Position numbers and translations under genes: made by a program | Shown: in pieces, positions 1-8,766 of the stretch | Layout of the letters: the number at the start of each line of letters is the position of its first letter | Position numbering within the stretch: the stretch's first letter is position 1 | The notes under the pieces: generated by a model | Told to the model about the DNA's origin: nothing | The model's database searches: none | What the model saw: the letters and a program-made list of their open reading frames with translations, nothing else | Assembly: GCA_913054565.1 (NCBI GenBank) | Contig: CAJXHW010000007.1 | Coordinates: 1 to 17,205 of the forward strand | Reading direction: 5' to 3' | DNA from: an uncultured Kordia sp. | Lineage (GTDB): Bacteria; Bacteroidota; Bacteroidia; Flavobacteriales; Flavobacteriaceae | Length of the DNA stretch: 17,205 nucleotides

Positions 1-1014
1 GTATTAATTAGTTTAATAGGGCTACAATCATGTACAAGTGTTAAAAAATCAGAGGTGATGAAAGAAACATTTTGGGTAAGTGGTAAAAAAACACAATGTG
101 ATGCTGGTGCAGGAAAAATGATGTGTTTAAATATTTCTAAAACAACTAATTTAAACAATGCCAAATGGCAAAATTTTTATTCGCCAATAGAAGGGTTTAC
201 TTTTGAAGAAGGTGTTTATCAAAATATTGAAGTAAACGTTGAAAAACTAGATAAGGAAAAGACCCCAGCTGATGCATCGTCACTAAAATACACGTTAATT
301 AAAGTGTTAGCTACCAAAAAAGACAATACTGTTTTGTTAAACGGAAACTGGGTGCTTACACGATTGAATAATGGACCATTAAACAAAATGGTTACTGTGC
401 CAACTATGAGAATTGATATGTCACAAAAAAGAATAAGTGGTAATGCAGGGTGTAATAATTATTCAGTATCAATAAACAATATCAACTCACAATCTATTGA
501 TTTAGGTGTGGCTGCAATGACTAAAAAAATGTGTGTAAATAAAACTATTGAGGTTGAATATGGTAAAGCATTAGGTATGGTTAAAGCATATAGCCTTACT
601 GAGTCTGGCTTGGTGTTTTATAGCCAATCTGGCGAAGAAATACTGGCTTACATCAAAAATAATTCAACTGAAGCTAATATGAATATTCACGATGTTTGGG
701 TAACAGTAGCTATTGAAGGCAATCCAATTAACCGTATGGTTACCGCACCTCGTTTAGAAATTAACTTAACTAAAATGCAAGTTATGGGTAATGATGGTTG
801 TAATAATTTTAGTGGAAATATCAAAAACATCGATAACAACACTATTAATTTTGCAACTATTGTTAGTACAAAAAAATCTTGTAGAAATATGGAAACTGCA
901 AACCGATTTAATAAAGCATTAATCGCATCGGCGTCTTATAAAATAGAAAATGGAGTATTGATGTTTTTTGATAGGAACGGAAATGAAGCTCTCAAATTAC
1001 AAAAAACAGATTAA
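1..1014 (+). CDS. DUF4377-META-META lipoprotein (5' partial)
   Basis: The reading frame is open from base 1, so the true start lies upstream of the window. The first visible residues form the end of a lipoprotein signal peptide (hydrophobic VLISLIGL followed by lipobox LQSC, Cys codon at 31-33), so the ATG/GTG codons at 55-60 are internal. The mature protein should be a lipid-anchored envelope protein. A DUF4377-like segment (about nt 60-320, with FWVSGKK and a YTLIKV strand) is followed by two META (HslJ-like) domains, at about nt 340-650 and 685-1000. Each META copy has a GNxGCNN motif and a downstream TKKxC, giving one possible disulfide per domain. META domains occur in heat-shock or novobiocin-resistance protein HslJ; the biochemical role is unknown. 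The tandem copies suggest an internal duplication. The family call is firm and the function is open. Confidence 0.85.
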   Translation, partial: VLISLIGLQSCTSVKKSEVMKETFWVSGKKTQCDAGAGKMMCLNISKTTNLNNAKWQNFYSPIEGFTFEEGVYQNIEVNVEKLDKEKTPADASSLKYTLIKVLATKKDNTVLLNGNWVLTRLNNGPLNKMVTVPTMRIDMSQKRISGNAGCNNYSVSINNINSQSIDLGVAAMTKKMCVNKTIEVEYGKALGMVKAYSLTESGLVFYSQSGEEILAYIKNNSTEANMNIHDVWVTVAIEGNPINRMVTAPRLEINLTKMQVMGNDGCNNFSGNIKNIDNNTINFATIVSTKKSCRNMETANRFNKALIASASYKIENGVLMFFDRNGNEALKLQKTD

Positions 1015-1038
1015 ATAAATTTAATTAAAAAGATAAAT

Positions 1039-1051
1039 GTTCAAGTTGAAC
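1039..1051. promoter_or_regulatory. 13-bp palindrome, candidate efflux-operon operator
   Basis: The sequence GTTCAA-g-TTGAAC is a perfect inverted repeat with a single central base, 33 bp before the start codon of the efflux operon. Just downstream, TAGTTTTT (about 1057-1064) is one base from the Bacteroidota -7 box TAnnTTTG, so the palindrome would sit in the promoter spacer. That position suits a dimeric repressor such as the TetR-family protein encoded at the end of the operon. A longer weaker repeat (agataaa at 1031-1037 with tttatct at 1062-1068) surrounds it. The symmetry is visible in the sequence; the regulator assignment is inference. Confidence 0.4.
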
Positions 1052-1084
1052 CTTGATAGTTTTTATCTAAAAAATTAACGCACT

Positions 1085-2272
1085 ATGAAATCATTACAAT
1101 TAATCACAACAATTCTCTGTTTGACACTTTTTGTGTCTTGTAAAAATCAAGAAAACAAGTCAACTGCACAGCTACCAAGTTACCCAGTGGTAGAGGTAGA
1201 TCAAAAAGACATTAACACCTATTATATTATGCCTGCAAACATAGCTGGTATTAATAACAACCAGGTGCGCCCGAAAATATCAGGATATATTAAAGAAGTT
1301 TTGGTAGATGAAGGGCAGCGTGTTAAAAAAGGGCAATTGCTTTTTAAATTAGAAACCAACATACAAGACCAAAACGCATCTGCTGCCAGACAGCAAATCA
1401 CGTCTGCTAGTGCCAATATTGAAGCTGCAAAAGCACAAGTAAAAGCAGCACAAGTTGAGGTAGATAAATTGGTGCCACTAGTGGAAAAAAATATTATTAG
1501 TCATGTGCAATTAGAAACTGCTAGAGCAAATTTACTTAAAGCCAAAGGCGGTTTAAGCCAAGCAGAAGCTGGTCGTTCTTCTGCACAAGCAAGTTACCAA
1601 GCGGTGAATGAAAATATTAAATTTGCAAATATTACCAGTCCTATAGACGGTGTCTTGGGTAAGTTTAATTATCGTGCAGGAGCCTTGGTAAGTCCGCAAG
1701 ATCCAACACCGATCACAACGGTTTCAGATGTGAGTGAGATTTACGCTTATTTTACTGTAAACGAAAGGCAATACATTTACTTCTTCCAAAATTTCCCTGG
1801 CACTACTTTAGAAGAAAAAATAGGTCTCGTACCACCTATCGAATTAGAATTAGCAAACGGTACCATCTACGACGAAAAAGGAAAGCTAGAAACCTCTACA
1901 GGTGTTATGGACCCTAATACTGGTACTATGCAATTTCGTGTGAAATTTGAAAATAAAAACGGACTATTAACAAACGGAAGTACAGGTAAAGTTAGAGTGC
2001 CAAGAACATACAAAAACGCGTTAATTATTCCCGAATCAGCAACATATGAGCAACAAGGACTTGTGTATGCATACAAAGTAAAAGGTGATAGTGTTGTAAC
2101 AATTGTAGTTGAACCGAAAGATAGAGTTAATAACTTATTAGTTGTAGAAAAAGGAATAGAAAAAGGTGACAAAGTAGTAGCTAAAGGTATTGCAGGATTA
2201 AAAAATGGTGTTAAAATAAAACCAAGTATAGTGAGTATGGATTCTATTATAAGTATTCATACCGTGCAATAA
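1085..2272 (+). CDS. RND efflux periplasmic adaptor lipoprotein (AcrA/MexA family)
   Basis: This is the membrane-fusion protein of a tripartite RND efflux pump, joining the inner-membrane transporter to the outer-membrane channel. The 395-residue length is normal for the family. A lipoprotein signal ends in FVSC (Cys19), so the mature protein is probably lipid-anchored, as in AcrA. A split lipoyl domain flanks an alpha-helical hairpin: the first half is near residues 62-95 (RPKISGYIKEVLVDEGQRVKKGQLLFKL), the Ala/Gln-rich coiled coil is about 95-175, and the second half contains ITSPIDGVLG. A beta-barrel follows (YFTVNERQY) and then a membrane-proximal domain. The gene is first in the operon, 33 bp before the pump gene. 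No surface-export acidic motif follows Cys19, which agrees with a periplasm-facing anchor. Confidence 0.95.
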   Translation: MKSLQLITTILCLTLFVSCKNQENKSTAQLPSYPVVEVDQKDINTYYIMPANIAGINNNQVRPKISGYIKEVLVDEGQRVKKGQLLFKLETNIQDQNASAARQQITSASANIEAAKAQVKAAQVEVDKLVPLVEKNIISHVQLETARANLLKAKGGLSQAEAGRSSAQASYQAVNENIKFANITSPIDGVLGKFNYRAGALVSPQDPTPITTVSDVSEIYAYFTVNERQYIYFFQNFPGTTLEEKIGLVPPIELELANGTIYDEKGKLETSTGVMDPNTGTMQFRVKFENKNGLLTNGSTGKVRVPRTYKNALIIPESATYEQQGLVYAYKVKGDSVVTIVVEPKDRVNNLLVVEKGIEKGDKVVAKGIAGLKNGVKIKPSIVSMDSIISIHTVQ

Positions 2273-2305
2273 AAGAGTACAAGATTACATTTTAAATTAT
2301 TAAAA

Positions 2306-5300
2306 ATGATAAAGTTATTTATAAACCGTCCTGTATTATCCACTGTAATTTCCATATTTATAGTGCTTTTAGGAATTATAGGAATTGAAGTTCTTCCTGT
2401 AACGCAATACCCAGATATTGCACCACCAACTATTAATATCAAGGCTACATACACAGGTGCAGATGCTGAAACCGTACTGCAAAGTGTAATTGTACCTATT
2501 GAAGAGCAGGTAAATGGTGTTGAAGGTATGACCTACATAAGCTCTACTGCAGATAATAATGGTGGTGCTAATATAAATGTGTATTTTGATGAGAGTGTAG
2601 ACCCAGATATTGCCGCGGTAAACGTGCAAAATCGTGTGGCCAGAGCAACACCATTATTACCTTCAGAAGTAACACGATTAGGTGTTGTAACTCAAAAACG
2701 ACAAACGAGTGCGTTAATGTTTGCGACGTTTTATTCAGAAAATGAAGTTTATGATGATGTATTCATCCAGAATTTCATGAATATTAACGTTATACCAGAA
2801 GTTAAACGTATTTCTGGTGTAAGTGATGCATCAGTTTTTGGATTGCGAGATTATTCAATGCGTGTTTGGTTAGATCCTCAAAAATTGTCAAATTTTAACA
2901 TAATCCCTCAAGATGTTATTAACGCCATTAACGAGCAAAGCAGACAGGCAGCGCCTGGGCAAATAGGAGCCAATAGTGGTGAAGCTTTTCAATATGTTAT
3001 TAAATATTCGGGTAAGTATAATGATGTTAAACAATATGAAGACATTATTATAAAATCAGGGAATGACGGCCAATTACTTCGATTAAAAGATATTGCTAAA
3101 ATAGAGTTGTCAGCATTTTCTTATGCACTAAAAGGTGAAACTAAAGCGAACCCTTCTTTATCTATGGCAGTGTATCAAACACCTGGGTCTAATGCGCAAG
3201 TGATTATAGAAAATATTCAAACTTATTTAAAAGAAAGCCAAGAAATTTTTCCGGAAGGAATAAAGTATACAATCAATTACGACACTAATGAATTCCTTTC
3301 GGCGTCTATGGATAGTGTAATTGCAACCCTATTAGAAGCATTTCTGTTGGTTTTCTTAGTTGTGTTTATTTTTCTTCAAGATTTCCGTTCGACATTAATT
3401 CCTGCTATAGCAGTTCCTGTGTCCATTGTTGGGACGTTTTTCTTCTTAAATCTCTTCGGGTTTTCAATTAACCTACTAACCTTATTTGCTCTTGTTTTAG
3501 CAATTGGTATTGTTGTAGATGATGCTATTGTAGTAGTAGAAGCAGTTCATGCCGAAATGGAAAAAACAGAAAACAAAGGCAGAACGGTTAAAGAGGTAAC
3601 CAATAGGGCAATGGATGGTATTTCTGGAGCAATAATATCTATTACGTTAGTTATGATGGCGGTGTTTATTCCTGTTACGTTCATCTCAGGTCCATCTGGG
3701 GTATTTTACAAACAGTTTGGATTAACATTAGTATTTGCAATAGCTATTTCAGCAGTAAACGCCTTGACTTTAAGTCCGATGCTTTCCGCTTTATTGTTAA
3801 AACCACATCATGATAGTGAACTAGACAAGAAAAACTTCTTACAGCGTTTTTATGCAGCATTTAACGCATCATTTACAAATATGACCAATCGTTATGGTAA
3901 GGCAGTAGATTTCCTTATCAAAAGTAAATGGATTGCGTTAGGAATAATAGTACTTTCAGTATTTGCTATAGGGTGGATTAGTAAGGAAACACCAACAGGT
4001 TTTGTGCCAAATGAAGATCGTAAAATCATTTTTGCAGATATTAGTTTACCGCCAGGAAGTTCGTTTGATAGAACCTACGAAGTACTCCAAACACTTAATG
4101 AAAAATCAATGCAAATTGAGGGTGTTGAACAAATGAGTTTTGTTGCTGGTAATAGTTTAATTAGTGGAGCGGGTAGTAATTTCGGATTAGCATTTTTAAA
4201 ATTAGATGATTGGGAGGAGCGAACAGAGGAGAACGTTTCTATTGAAGCTATAACAGCACAATTATTTCAACTAGGCGCTACTATTCCAGATGCAAAAATA
4301 CTATTCTTTAGTCCGCCAAGTGTTCCAGGTTTTGGTATTAGTTCAGGTTTTGAAGCACAACTTTTAGATAAGTCAGGGGGAAAAATTAAGGAGTTGGACA
4401 ATGTGAAAAATAAGTTTTTAATGGCTTTAAATCAGCGTCCAGAAATTCTGTATGCACAAAGTCCACTAAACACTAATTATCCACAATTTGAGTTGGATAT
4501 GAATATGGTTTTAGCTAAACAAAAAGGTGTGTCGCCAGCAGATGTGTTTGCAACTTTAAATGGGTATATTGGAGGAAGCATTGCGGGAGACTTCATTAAA
4601 TACGGTAAATATTATCGTGTTATGGTACAAGCTGATGCTAATGCGCGTGCAAGTAAACAAGATTTAAATGCGATGTCGGTTAGAAATAATCAAGGACAAA
4701 TGATACCAATCACCCAGTTTGCAACATTAAAAAAAGTAAGTGGTCCACAAGCAGTTAGTCGATTCAATTTATTTAATTCAGCCATGGTAAGTGGTGCTCC
4801 AAAACCGGGTTATAGTACAGGAGATGCTATTAATGCTGTTAAAGAAGTTGCAGCACAAGAACTGCCAGCTAATTATGACATTGATTGGTCTGGTTTAACA
4901 CGAGAAGAAATTAGTTCTGGCTCGCAAACAGGAATGATTTTCGCTATAACCATTATTTTTGTGTTCTTATTATTAGCAGCTCAATATGAAAGTTATGTGT
5001 TACCATTTTCTATTTTAATTTCATTACCTGTAGGTATTATGGGGGCATTTTTAACACAGTGGTTGTTTGGATATGAAAATAATATCTACTTTCAAATTGC
5101 TTTAATAATGTTAATTGGATTACTCGCTAAAAATGCGATTTTGATTGTAGAATTTGCGTTACAAGAAAGGCATAAAGGACATAGTATAGCTAAAGCAGCA
5201 GTTATAGGGGCTAAAGAACGTTTACGTCCTATTTTAATGACTTCTTTCGCTTTTATATTAGGATTAATGCCATTGGTCTTATCAAGCGGGGTTGGAGCCA

Positions 5301-5461
5301 ACGGGAACCATTCTTTAGCAACAGGAGCAGCTTTTGGAATGTTAATAGGAACATTCTTTGGAGTCATTATAATTCCAGTATTGTTTGTTATTTTTCAAAA
5401 CATTCAAGAAAAAATAAAACCAATAAGCTTTGATGAGGGTATTACTCAAGAAATAGATTAA
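2306..5461 (+). CDS. RND multidrug efflux pump, HAE1 family (AcrB/MexB-like)
   Basis: This is the inner-membrane proton/drug antiporter of the operon and would work as a trimer. Its 1051 residues match the AcrB family (about 1030-1050). The N-terminus has the usual first transmembrane helix (IKLFINRPVLSTVISIFIVLLGIIGI) and the LPVTQYPDIAPP motif. The proton-relay residues are present: the adjacent aspartates in TM4 (IGIVVDDAIVVVEAV, D405/D406) and the lysine in TM10 (LLAKNAILIVEFA, about K942), followed by RLRPILMTS. Two large periplasmic loops and about twelve membrane segments are visible. Substrates cannot be read from the sequence; HAE1 homologues export hydrophobic or amphiphilic compounds. 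It sits between the adaptor gene (33-bp gap) and the channel gene (19-bp gap). Confidence 0.96.
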   Translation: MIKLFINRPVLSTVISIFIVLLGIIGIEVLPVTQYPDIAPPTINIKATYTGADAETVLQSVIVPIEEQVNGVEGMTYISSTADNNGGANINVYFDESVDPDIAAVNVQNRVARATPLLPSEVTRLGVVTQKRQTSALMFATFYSENEVYDDVFIQNFMNINVIPEVKRISGVSDASVFGLRDYSMRVWLDPQKLSNFNIIPQDVINAINEQSRQAAPGQIGANSGEAFQYVIKYSGKYNDVKQYEDIIIKSGNDGQLLRLKDIAKIELSAFSYALKGETKANPSLSMAVYQTPGSNAQVIIENIQTYLKESQEIFPEGIKYTINYDTNEFLSASMDSVIATLLEAFLLVFLVVFIFLQDFRSTLIPAIAVPVSIVGTFFFLNLFGFSINLLTLFALVLAIGIVVDDAIVVVEAVHAEMEKTENKGRTVKEVTNRAMDGISGAIISITLVMMAVFIPVTFISGPSGVFYKQFGLTLVFAIAISAVNALTLSPMLSALLLKPHHDSELDKKNFLQRFYAAFNASFTNMTNRYGKAVDFLIKSKWIALGIIVLSVFAIGWISKETPTGFVPNEDRKIIFADISLPPGSSFDRTYEVLQTLNEKSMQIEGVEQMSFVAGNSLISGAGSNFGLAFLKLDDWEERTEENVSIEAITAQLFQLGATIPDAKILFFSPPSVPGFGISSGFEAQLLDKSGGKIKELDNVKNKFLMALNQRPEILYAQSPLNTNYPQFELDMNMVLAKQKGVSPADVFATLNGYIGGSIAGDFIKYGKYYRVMVQADANARASKQDLNAMSVRNNQGQMIPITQFATLKKVSGPQAVSRFNLFNSAMVSGAPKPGYSTGDAINAVKEVAAQELPANYDIDWSGLTREEISSGSQTGMIFAITIIFVFLLLAAQYESYVLPFSILISLPVGIMGAFLTQWLFGYENNIYFQIALIMLIGLLAKNAILIVEFALQERHKGHSIAKAAVIGAKERLRPILMTSFAFILGLMPLVLSSGVGANGNHSLATGAAFGMLIGTFFGVIIIPVLFVIFQNIQEKIKPISFDEGITQEID

Positions 5462-5480
5462 TTAAATATAAAGTTTTAAG

Positions 5481-6878
5481 ATGAAACGAATTAACATATA
5501 TATTGCTTTGGTAATGCTCATCACACTAGCATCGTGTAGTAGTTACCAAAGTTACACAAGAGTTAATCCTGAAAAGGTGGAGGCTTACAGAAATGCAAAA
5601 CAATCTGCAGACACATCCTCTATTGCAACACTAAACTGGAAAACGTTTTTTCAAGATGAAACCTTAATTATGCACATAGATAGTGCTTTGGTAAACAACT
5701 TAGATATGCAACGTACACAGCAAAACCTAAGTATCGCACAATCGTTGGTAAAACAATCAAAAGCTGCATTAGGACCAGCAGTTAATGCAGGAGTAACCTA
5801 CACACGTCAAGAGCGCTCAGGAGAAAGTGCTATAGGACAAGTATTAGGAAGTGGTGGTATTGATGATTGGACATTGGGCCCAAATCTCTCATGGGAATTG
5901 GATATTTGGGGACGATTAAGTAGCCAAAAACGTGCGGCCATAGCAAGATATTATCAAACCGAAAATGTACAACGCTTGGTGCAATCGCAAGTGGTAAATG
6001 CTGTGGCTAGTTTTTATTACACTTTACAGTCTCTAGATGCACAAAAGGGTATTGTAGAGCAAACCATTAAAAATAGGTCTGAAGGTATTGAAACCTCAAA
6101 AGCCTTAAAGGAATCAGGAAGCCTTACCGAAGTTGCTGTAAAACAAACCGAAGCACAATTACTAACAGCAAAAGCTATTTTGGTAGATATTGAAAATCAA
6201 ATCAATATTACTGAAAATGCGTTGCGTGTTATTTTAGGAAAAGCACCAGGGACTATTAATCGTAATCCGTTTCCTGAAAACATAAATAATGATGAATTAT
6301 TAAAGATAGGTGTACCTATTCAGATGTTGAATAACAGACCAGATGTTTTGTTGGCGGAATATGATTTGGTAGAAGCTTTAGAACTAACCAATTCTGCACA
6401 AGCGAGTTTTTACCCAACTTTGAGGATTACTGGGAATGGCGGACTGAATAGTCAGAATTTTTCAGATTTATTTAATGCCAATGCCTTGTTTGCTAATATT
6501 ACAAGTGGATTATTGCAACCTATTTTCAATCAGCGAAAATTAAAAACCCAAAAGGAAATTAGATTAAGCGAACAAGAAATTGCTGCTTTAGATTATAAAG
6601 AAAGTGTACTGGTAGGCTATCAAGAAGTTGCTAATGCTTTAAGTAATATAGATGCGAGTAAACAGAAATTGGTCTATAAAAGCCAAGAAAAAGATGCTTT
6701 AGATATGTCTTTAGAGTTTTCCGAAGAACTACAAAAACAAGGCTTTGTTAACTATTTAGAAATTCTTCGTGCAAGAGACCTTACACTTAATGCAGAATTA
6801 GAAATCATTAATTTAAAGTTAACGCAACTTATTGGGCAAAATAACCTGTACAGAGCTTTAGGTGGTGGTTGGAGATAA
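5481..6878 (+). CDS. Outer-membrane efflux channel lipoprotein (OprM/NodT family)
   Basis: This is the outer-membrane exit duct of the RND pump, TolC-like and probably trimeric. At 465 residues it is typical of OprM-type proteins. The signal peptide ends in LASC (Cys19), so it is predicted to be a lipoprotein. The SWELDIWGRL motif (near residue 138) is characteristic of the OEP/NodT family, and the two halves of the protein repeat the long helical plan: NNLDMQRTQQNL in the first half, NRPDVLLAEYDLVEAL in the second. The C-terminal half carries SFYPTLRITGNGGL and the end reads NLYRALGGGW, again typical. The gene follows the pump after 19 bp, and its stop is 4 bp before the ATG of the TetR-like regulator, implying co-transcription. 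Confidence 0.95.
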   Translation: MKRINIYIALVMLITLASCSSYQSYTRVNPEKVEAYRNAKQSADTSSIATLNWKTFFQDETLIMHIDSALVNNLDMQRTQQNLSIAQSLVKQSKAALGPAVNAGVTYTRQERSGESAIGQVLGSGGIDDWTLGPNLSWELDIWGRLSSQKRAAIARYYQTENVQRLVQSQVVNAVASFYYTLQSLDAQKGIVEQTIKNRSEGIETSKALKESGSLTEVAVKQTEAQLLTAKAILVDIENQINITENALRVILGKAPGTINRNPFPENINNDELLKIGVPIQMLNNRPDVLLAEYDLVEALELTNSAQASFYPTLRITGNGGLNSQNFSDLFNANALFANITSGLLQPIFNQRKLKTQKEIRLSEQEIAALDYKESVLVGYQEVANALSNIDASKQKLVYKSQEKDALDMSLEFSEELQKQGFVNYLEILRARDLTLNAELEIINLKLTQLIGQNNLYRALGGGWR

Positions 6879-6882
6879 GAAT

Positions 6883-7458
6883 ATGAAAACTAAAGAGTAT
6901 TTAGTACAAGTTGCAAAAGAAAATTTTGTAGCCTTTGGGAGCAAGCACATTACTATGGATGAGCTAGCAATATTATTGGGCATCTCGAAGAAAACGATTT
7001 ATACATATTTTTCTACAAAAGAGGATTTAGTGGTAGAAAGCATAAAAAAATTAGTGTGTGAATTTAATGCAGATATTGCTCCTATTTTAAGTTCAGATAA
7101 AGAAGCATTAGATAAAATAATTGCGGTGTATGAAGTTGCTTTTGACTACATAAGTAAGTTTAAACCATCCTTTGTGTTCGGGTTAAAAAAATATTATCCA
7201 GAAGCATATAACACCTATAAAAGGGCTACCGAAAAAATTGTTTTTACAGAAGTATTTTTATTATTAGAAGAAGCTAAAAAGAAAGGAAGAATACGTGGAA
7301 ATGTTAATTTAATTTTATTCAGTAAGCTTTATTTATATGAGCTAGAAAATAGACTTTTTAATACAGACAGATTGTTTGAAACATACTCAAAAGAAGAGTT
7401 ATTAGAATATATGATTATTAATAATCTAAACTCAATTACAGTCGTAAAGGACAATTAA
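6883..7458 (+). CDS. TetR/AcrR-family transcriptional regulator
   Basis: The N-terminal part is a TetR-type DNA-binding domain: a first helix (TKEYLVQVAKENFVAFG) and a helix-turn-helix near residues 25-45 (MDELAILLGISKKTIYTYFSTKEDL), the TetR/AcrR signature. The C-terminal part (about residues 60-191) is a helical ligand/dimerisation domain without a recognisable subfamily. I choose the ATG at 6883 (191 aa). An in-frame GTG at 6862 would give 198 aa but would overlap the end of the channel gene and add a non-conserved MVVGDKN extension. The regulator is last in the efflux operon, an arrangement common in Bacteroidota. It probably represses its own operon, perhaps through the 13-bp palindrome at 1039-1051; the activating ligand is unknown. 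Confidence 0.9.
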   Translation: MKTKEYLVQVAKENFVAFGSKHITMDELAILLGISKKTIYTYFSTKEDLVVESIKKLVCEFNADIAPILSSDKEALDKIIAVYEVAFDYISKFKPSFVFGLKKYYPEAYNTYKRATEKIVFTEVFLLLEEAKKKGRIRGNVNLILFSKLYLYELENRLFNTDRLFETYSKEELLEYMIINNLNSITVVKDN

Positions 7459-7685
7459 ACCCATTTACGGTTTTATAGTCAGATCATCTATTTGAGAAAT
7501 ATTTTACGTAGAGGGCACTTGTAATGCCTATACTAAAAATCACCTTTAAGTGTAAGAATAACAGAGTGATAAGTTAAGTTTTTGAAAAAAGTTTCAAAGC
7601 TCCTATCTAATAAGAATATTAATAATCACGTAAACTAACTATAATTAATTACTTTTAAGGCTATTATCATTGATTTTGAGAGTGA
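7459..7685. other. Non-coding gap with a small inverted repeat
   Basis: This 227-bp gap between the TetR-like and AraC-like genes is the longest in the window. I see no credible ORF and no clear terminator. The most regular element is TTTGAAA-AAAG-TTTCAAA (7581-7598), a 7-bp stem with a 4-base spacer. It could be an operator half-site pair or a weak hairpin. No full TAnnTTTG promoter box was found at a convincing distance from the ATG at 7686; TGATTTTG at about 7671-7678 is one mismatch away but is very close to the start codon. Confidence 0.4.
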
Positions 7686-8651
7686 ATGGCCAATAAAACT
7701 ATAGGATACGAGCTTACTACACCAGATAAGTTTTTTGTTGAAATTAATAAAATACTACCATCTTATATTCAAGATAACGAATTCATTTTAAATGATGTTT
7801 TTGGTAAAGGAAAAGTACAGTATCTTAAAGTGCATAAAGGGTTGTGGGCACAACAAATAGACTATAGATTGCATGAAGATTTAGAACTTTTTCGTGTAGC
7901 TAAGGCAAAGAATGATTATTTTTTAATAGACTTTTATTTGTCAGATACTGAAATTATTAGAGAGTCTGAAGGCAAGGTGTTTAAACAGAGTTTTGAAGAT
8001 GTTAATATGGTATTATCTTCATCAAAAACTGAGTCAAGAGCACTAATACCAAAACATAAAAGAGTTAAAATTTTTAATATACTTATGTCTCGAGATTGGT
8101 TACTTCAAAATGTTTTAGAAGATCATGAAGGTTTAAAAGAGTTTTTCATGAGTGATAATCCAATTTATCTTTCAGAGAATTTAGACTTTAAGCTTAAGGA
8201 TTTCTTAAAACAAATCGATTTTAATAAAAATAATAAACTCTCTTCAATATCTATTATTATTCAAATCATTGATTATTTATTTGTCCAATTTAATAAAAGA
8301 AAATTAATAACTGACCAAACAAACATTCATCCAGATGATTTAAATAGGTTATTAAAAGTAAAGGAAGAGTTAGATGCAAATCCTCAAAAGGAAATTTTAC
8401 TAAAAGAACTTTCTGTAGCTGCTGATATGAGTTTGTCAAAATTCAAACGTTTATTTAAAATAATATTAGGGACCACACCATATAAATGCCATTTACAAGT
8501 TAAAATGGAAAAGGCAATGGAAACCTTAGTTCAAGGACGCTATTCGGTATCAGAAACAGGGTTTTTAATGGGGTATGCTAACTTGAGTCAGTTTTCAAAG
8601 GCATTTAAAAATCATTACGGAATTTTACCAAGTGAGGTAAGGGTTCAATGA
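7686..8651 (+). CDS. AraC-family transcriptional regulator
   Basis: The last 100 residues (about 222-321) are an AraC/XylS DNA-binding domain with two helix-turn-helix units. The first is KELSVAADMSLSKFKRLFKIILGTTPYKCH. The second is SVSETGFLMGYANLSQFSKAFKNHYGILPSEV, with the usual G-Y-x-x-xSQFSKAFK pattern. The N-terminal 220 residues should be a sensing or dimerisation region, but I do not recognise its family. The layout (unknown N-terminus, LLKVKEELDANP linker helix, AraC domain) resembles the PchR-like group. It is a single gene with gaps on both sides, so its target is not obvious. The neighbouring TerB-like gene is one possibility. It lacks membrane segments and is predicted to be cytoplasmic. 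Confidence 0.9.
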   Translation: MANKTIGYELTTPDKFFVEINKILPSYIQDNEFILNDVFGKGKVQYLKVHKGLWAQQIDYRLHEDLELFRVAKAKNDYFLIDFYLSDTEIIRESEGKVFKQSFEDVNMVLSSSKTESRALIPKHKRVKIFNILMSRDWLLQNVLEDHEGLKEFFMSDNPIYLSENLDFKLKDFLKQIDFNKNNKLSSISIIIQIIDYLFVQFNKRKLITDQTNIHPDDLNRLLKVKEELDANPQKEILLKELSVAADMSLSKFKRLFKIILGTTPYKCHLQVKMEKAMETLVQGRYSVSETGFLMGYANLSQFSKAFKNHYGILPSEVRVQ

Positions 8652-8733
8652 GTTGTGTTTTTTGTTATGTTATTTTCTAAATAAATCTAAGTGATATAGC
8701 CTATTTATTCGGATACTTTTTAAAGTAATTATG

Positions 8734-8741
8734 TATATTTG
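8734..8741 (+). promoter_or_regulatory. Promoter -7 box of the TerB-like gene
   Basis: TATATTTG, followed by C, matches the Bacteroidota primary-sigma -7 consensus TAnnTTTG exactly. It ends 25 bp before the ATG at 8767, giving a leader of roughly 20 bases. The -33 region is poor; ttcg at about 8708 is the nearest TTTG-like element. Confidence 0.5.
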
Positions 8742-8766
8742 CTGAAAAATTCTTAAAAATTAAAGA

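Noticed and set aside
6862..6882. GTG start giving a 198-aa TetR-like protein.
   Set aside because: It overlaps the channel gene and adds seven residues not typical of the family; the ATG at 6883 starts exactly where TetR N-termini usually begin.
8680..8709. Inverted repeat aataaat/atttatt after the AraC-like gene as a terminator.
   Set aside because: It is pure A/T, with a 16-base loop and no U-tract, so it would be too weak.
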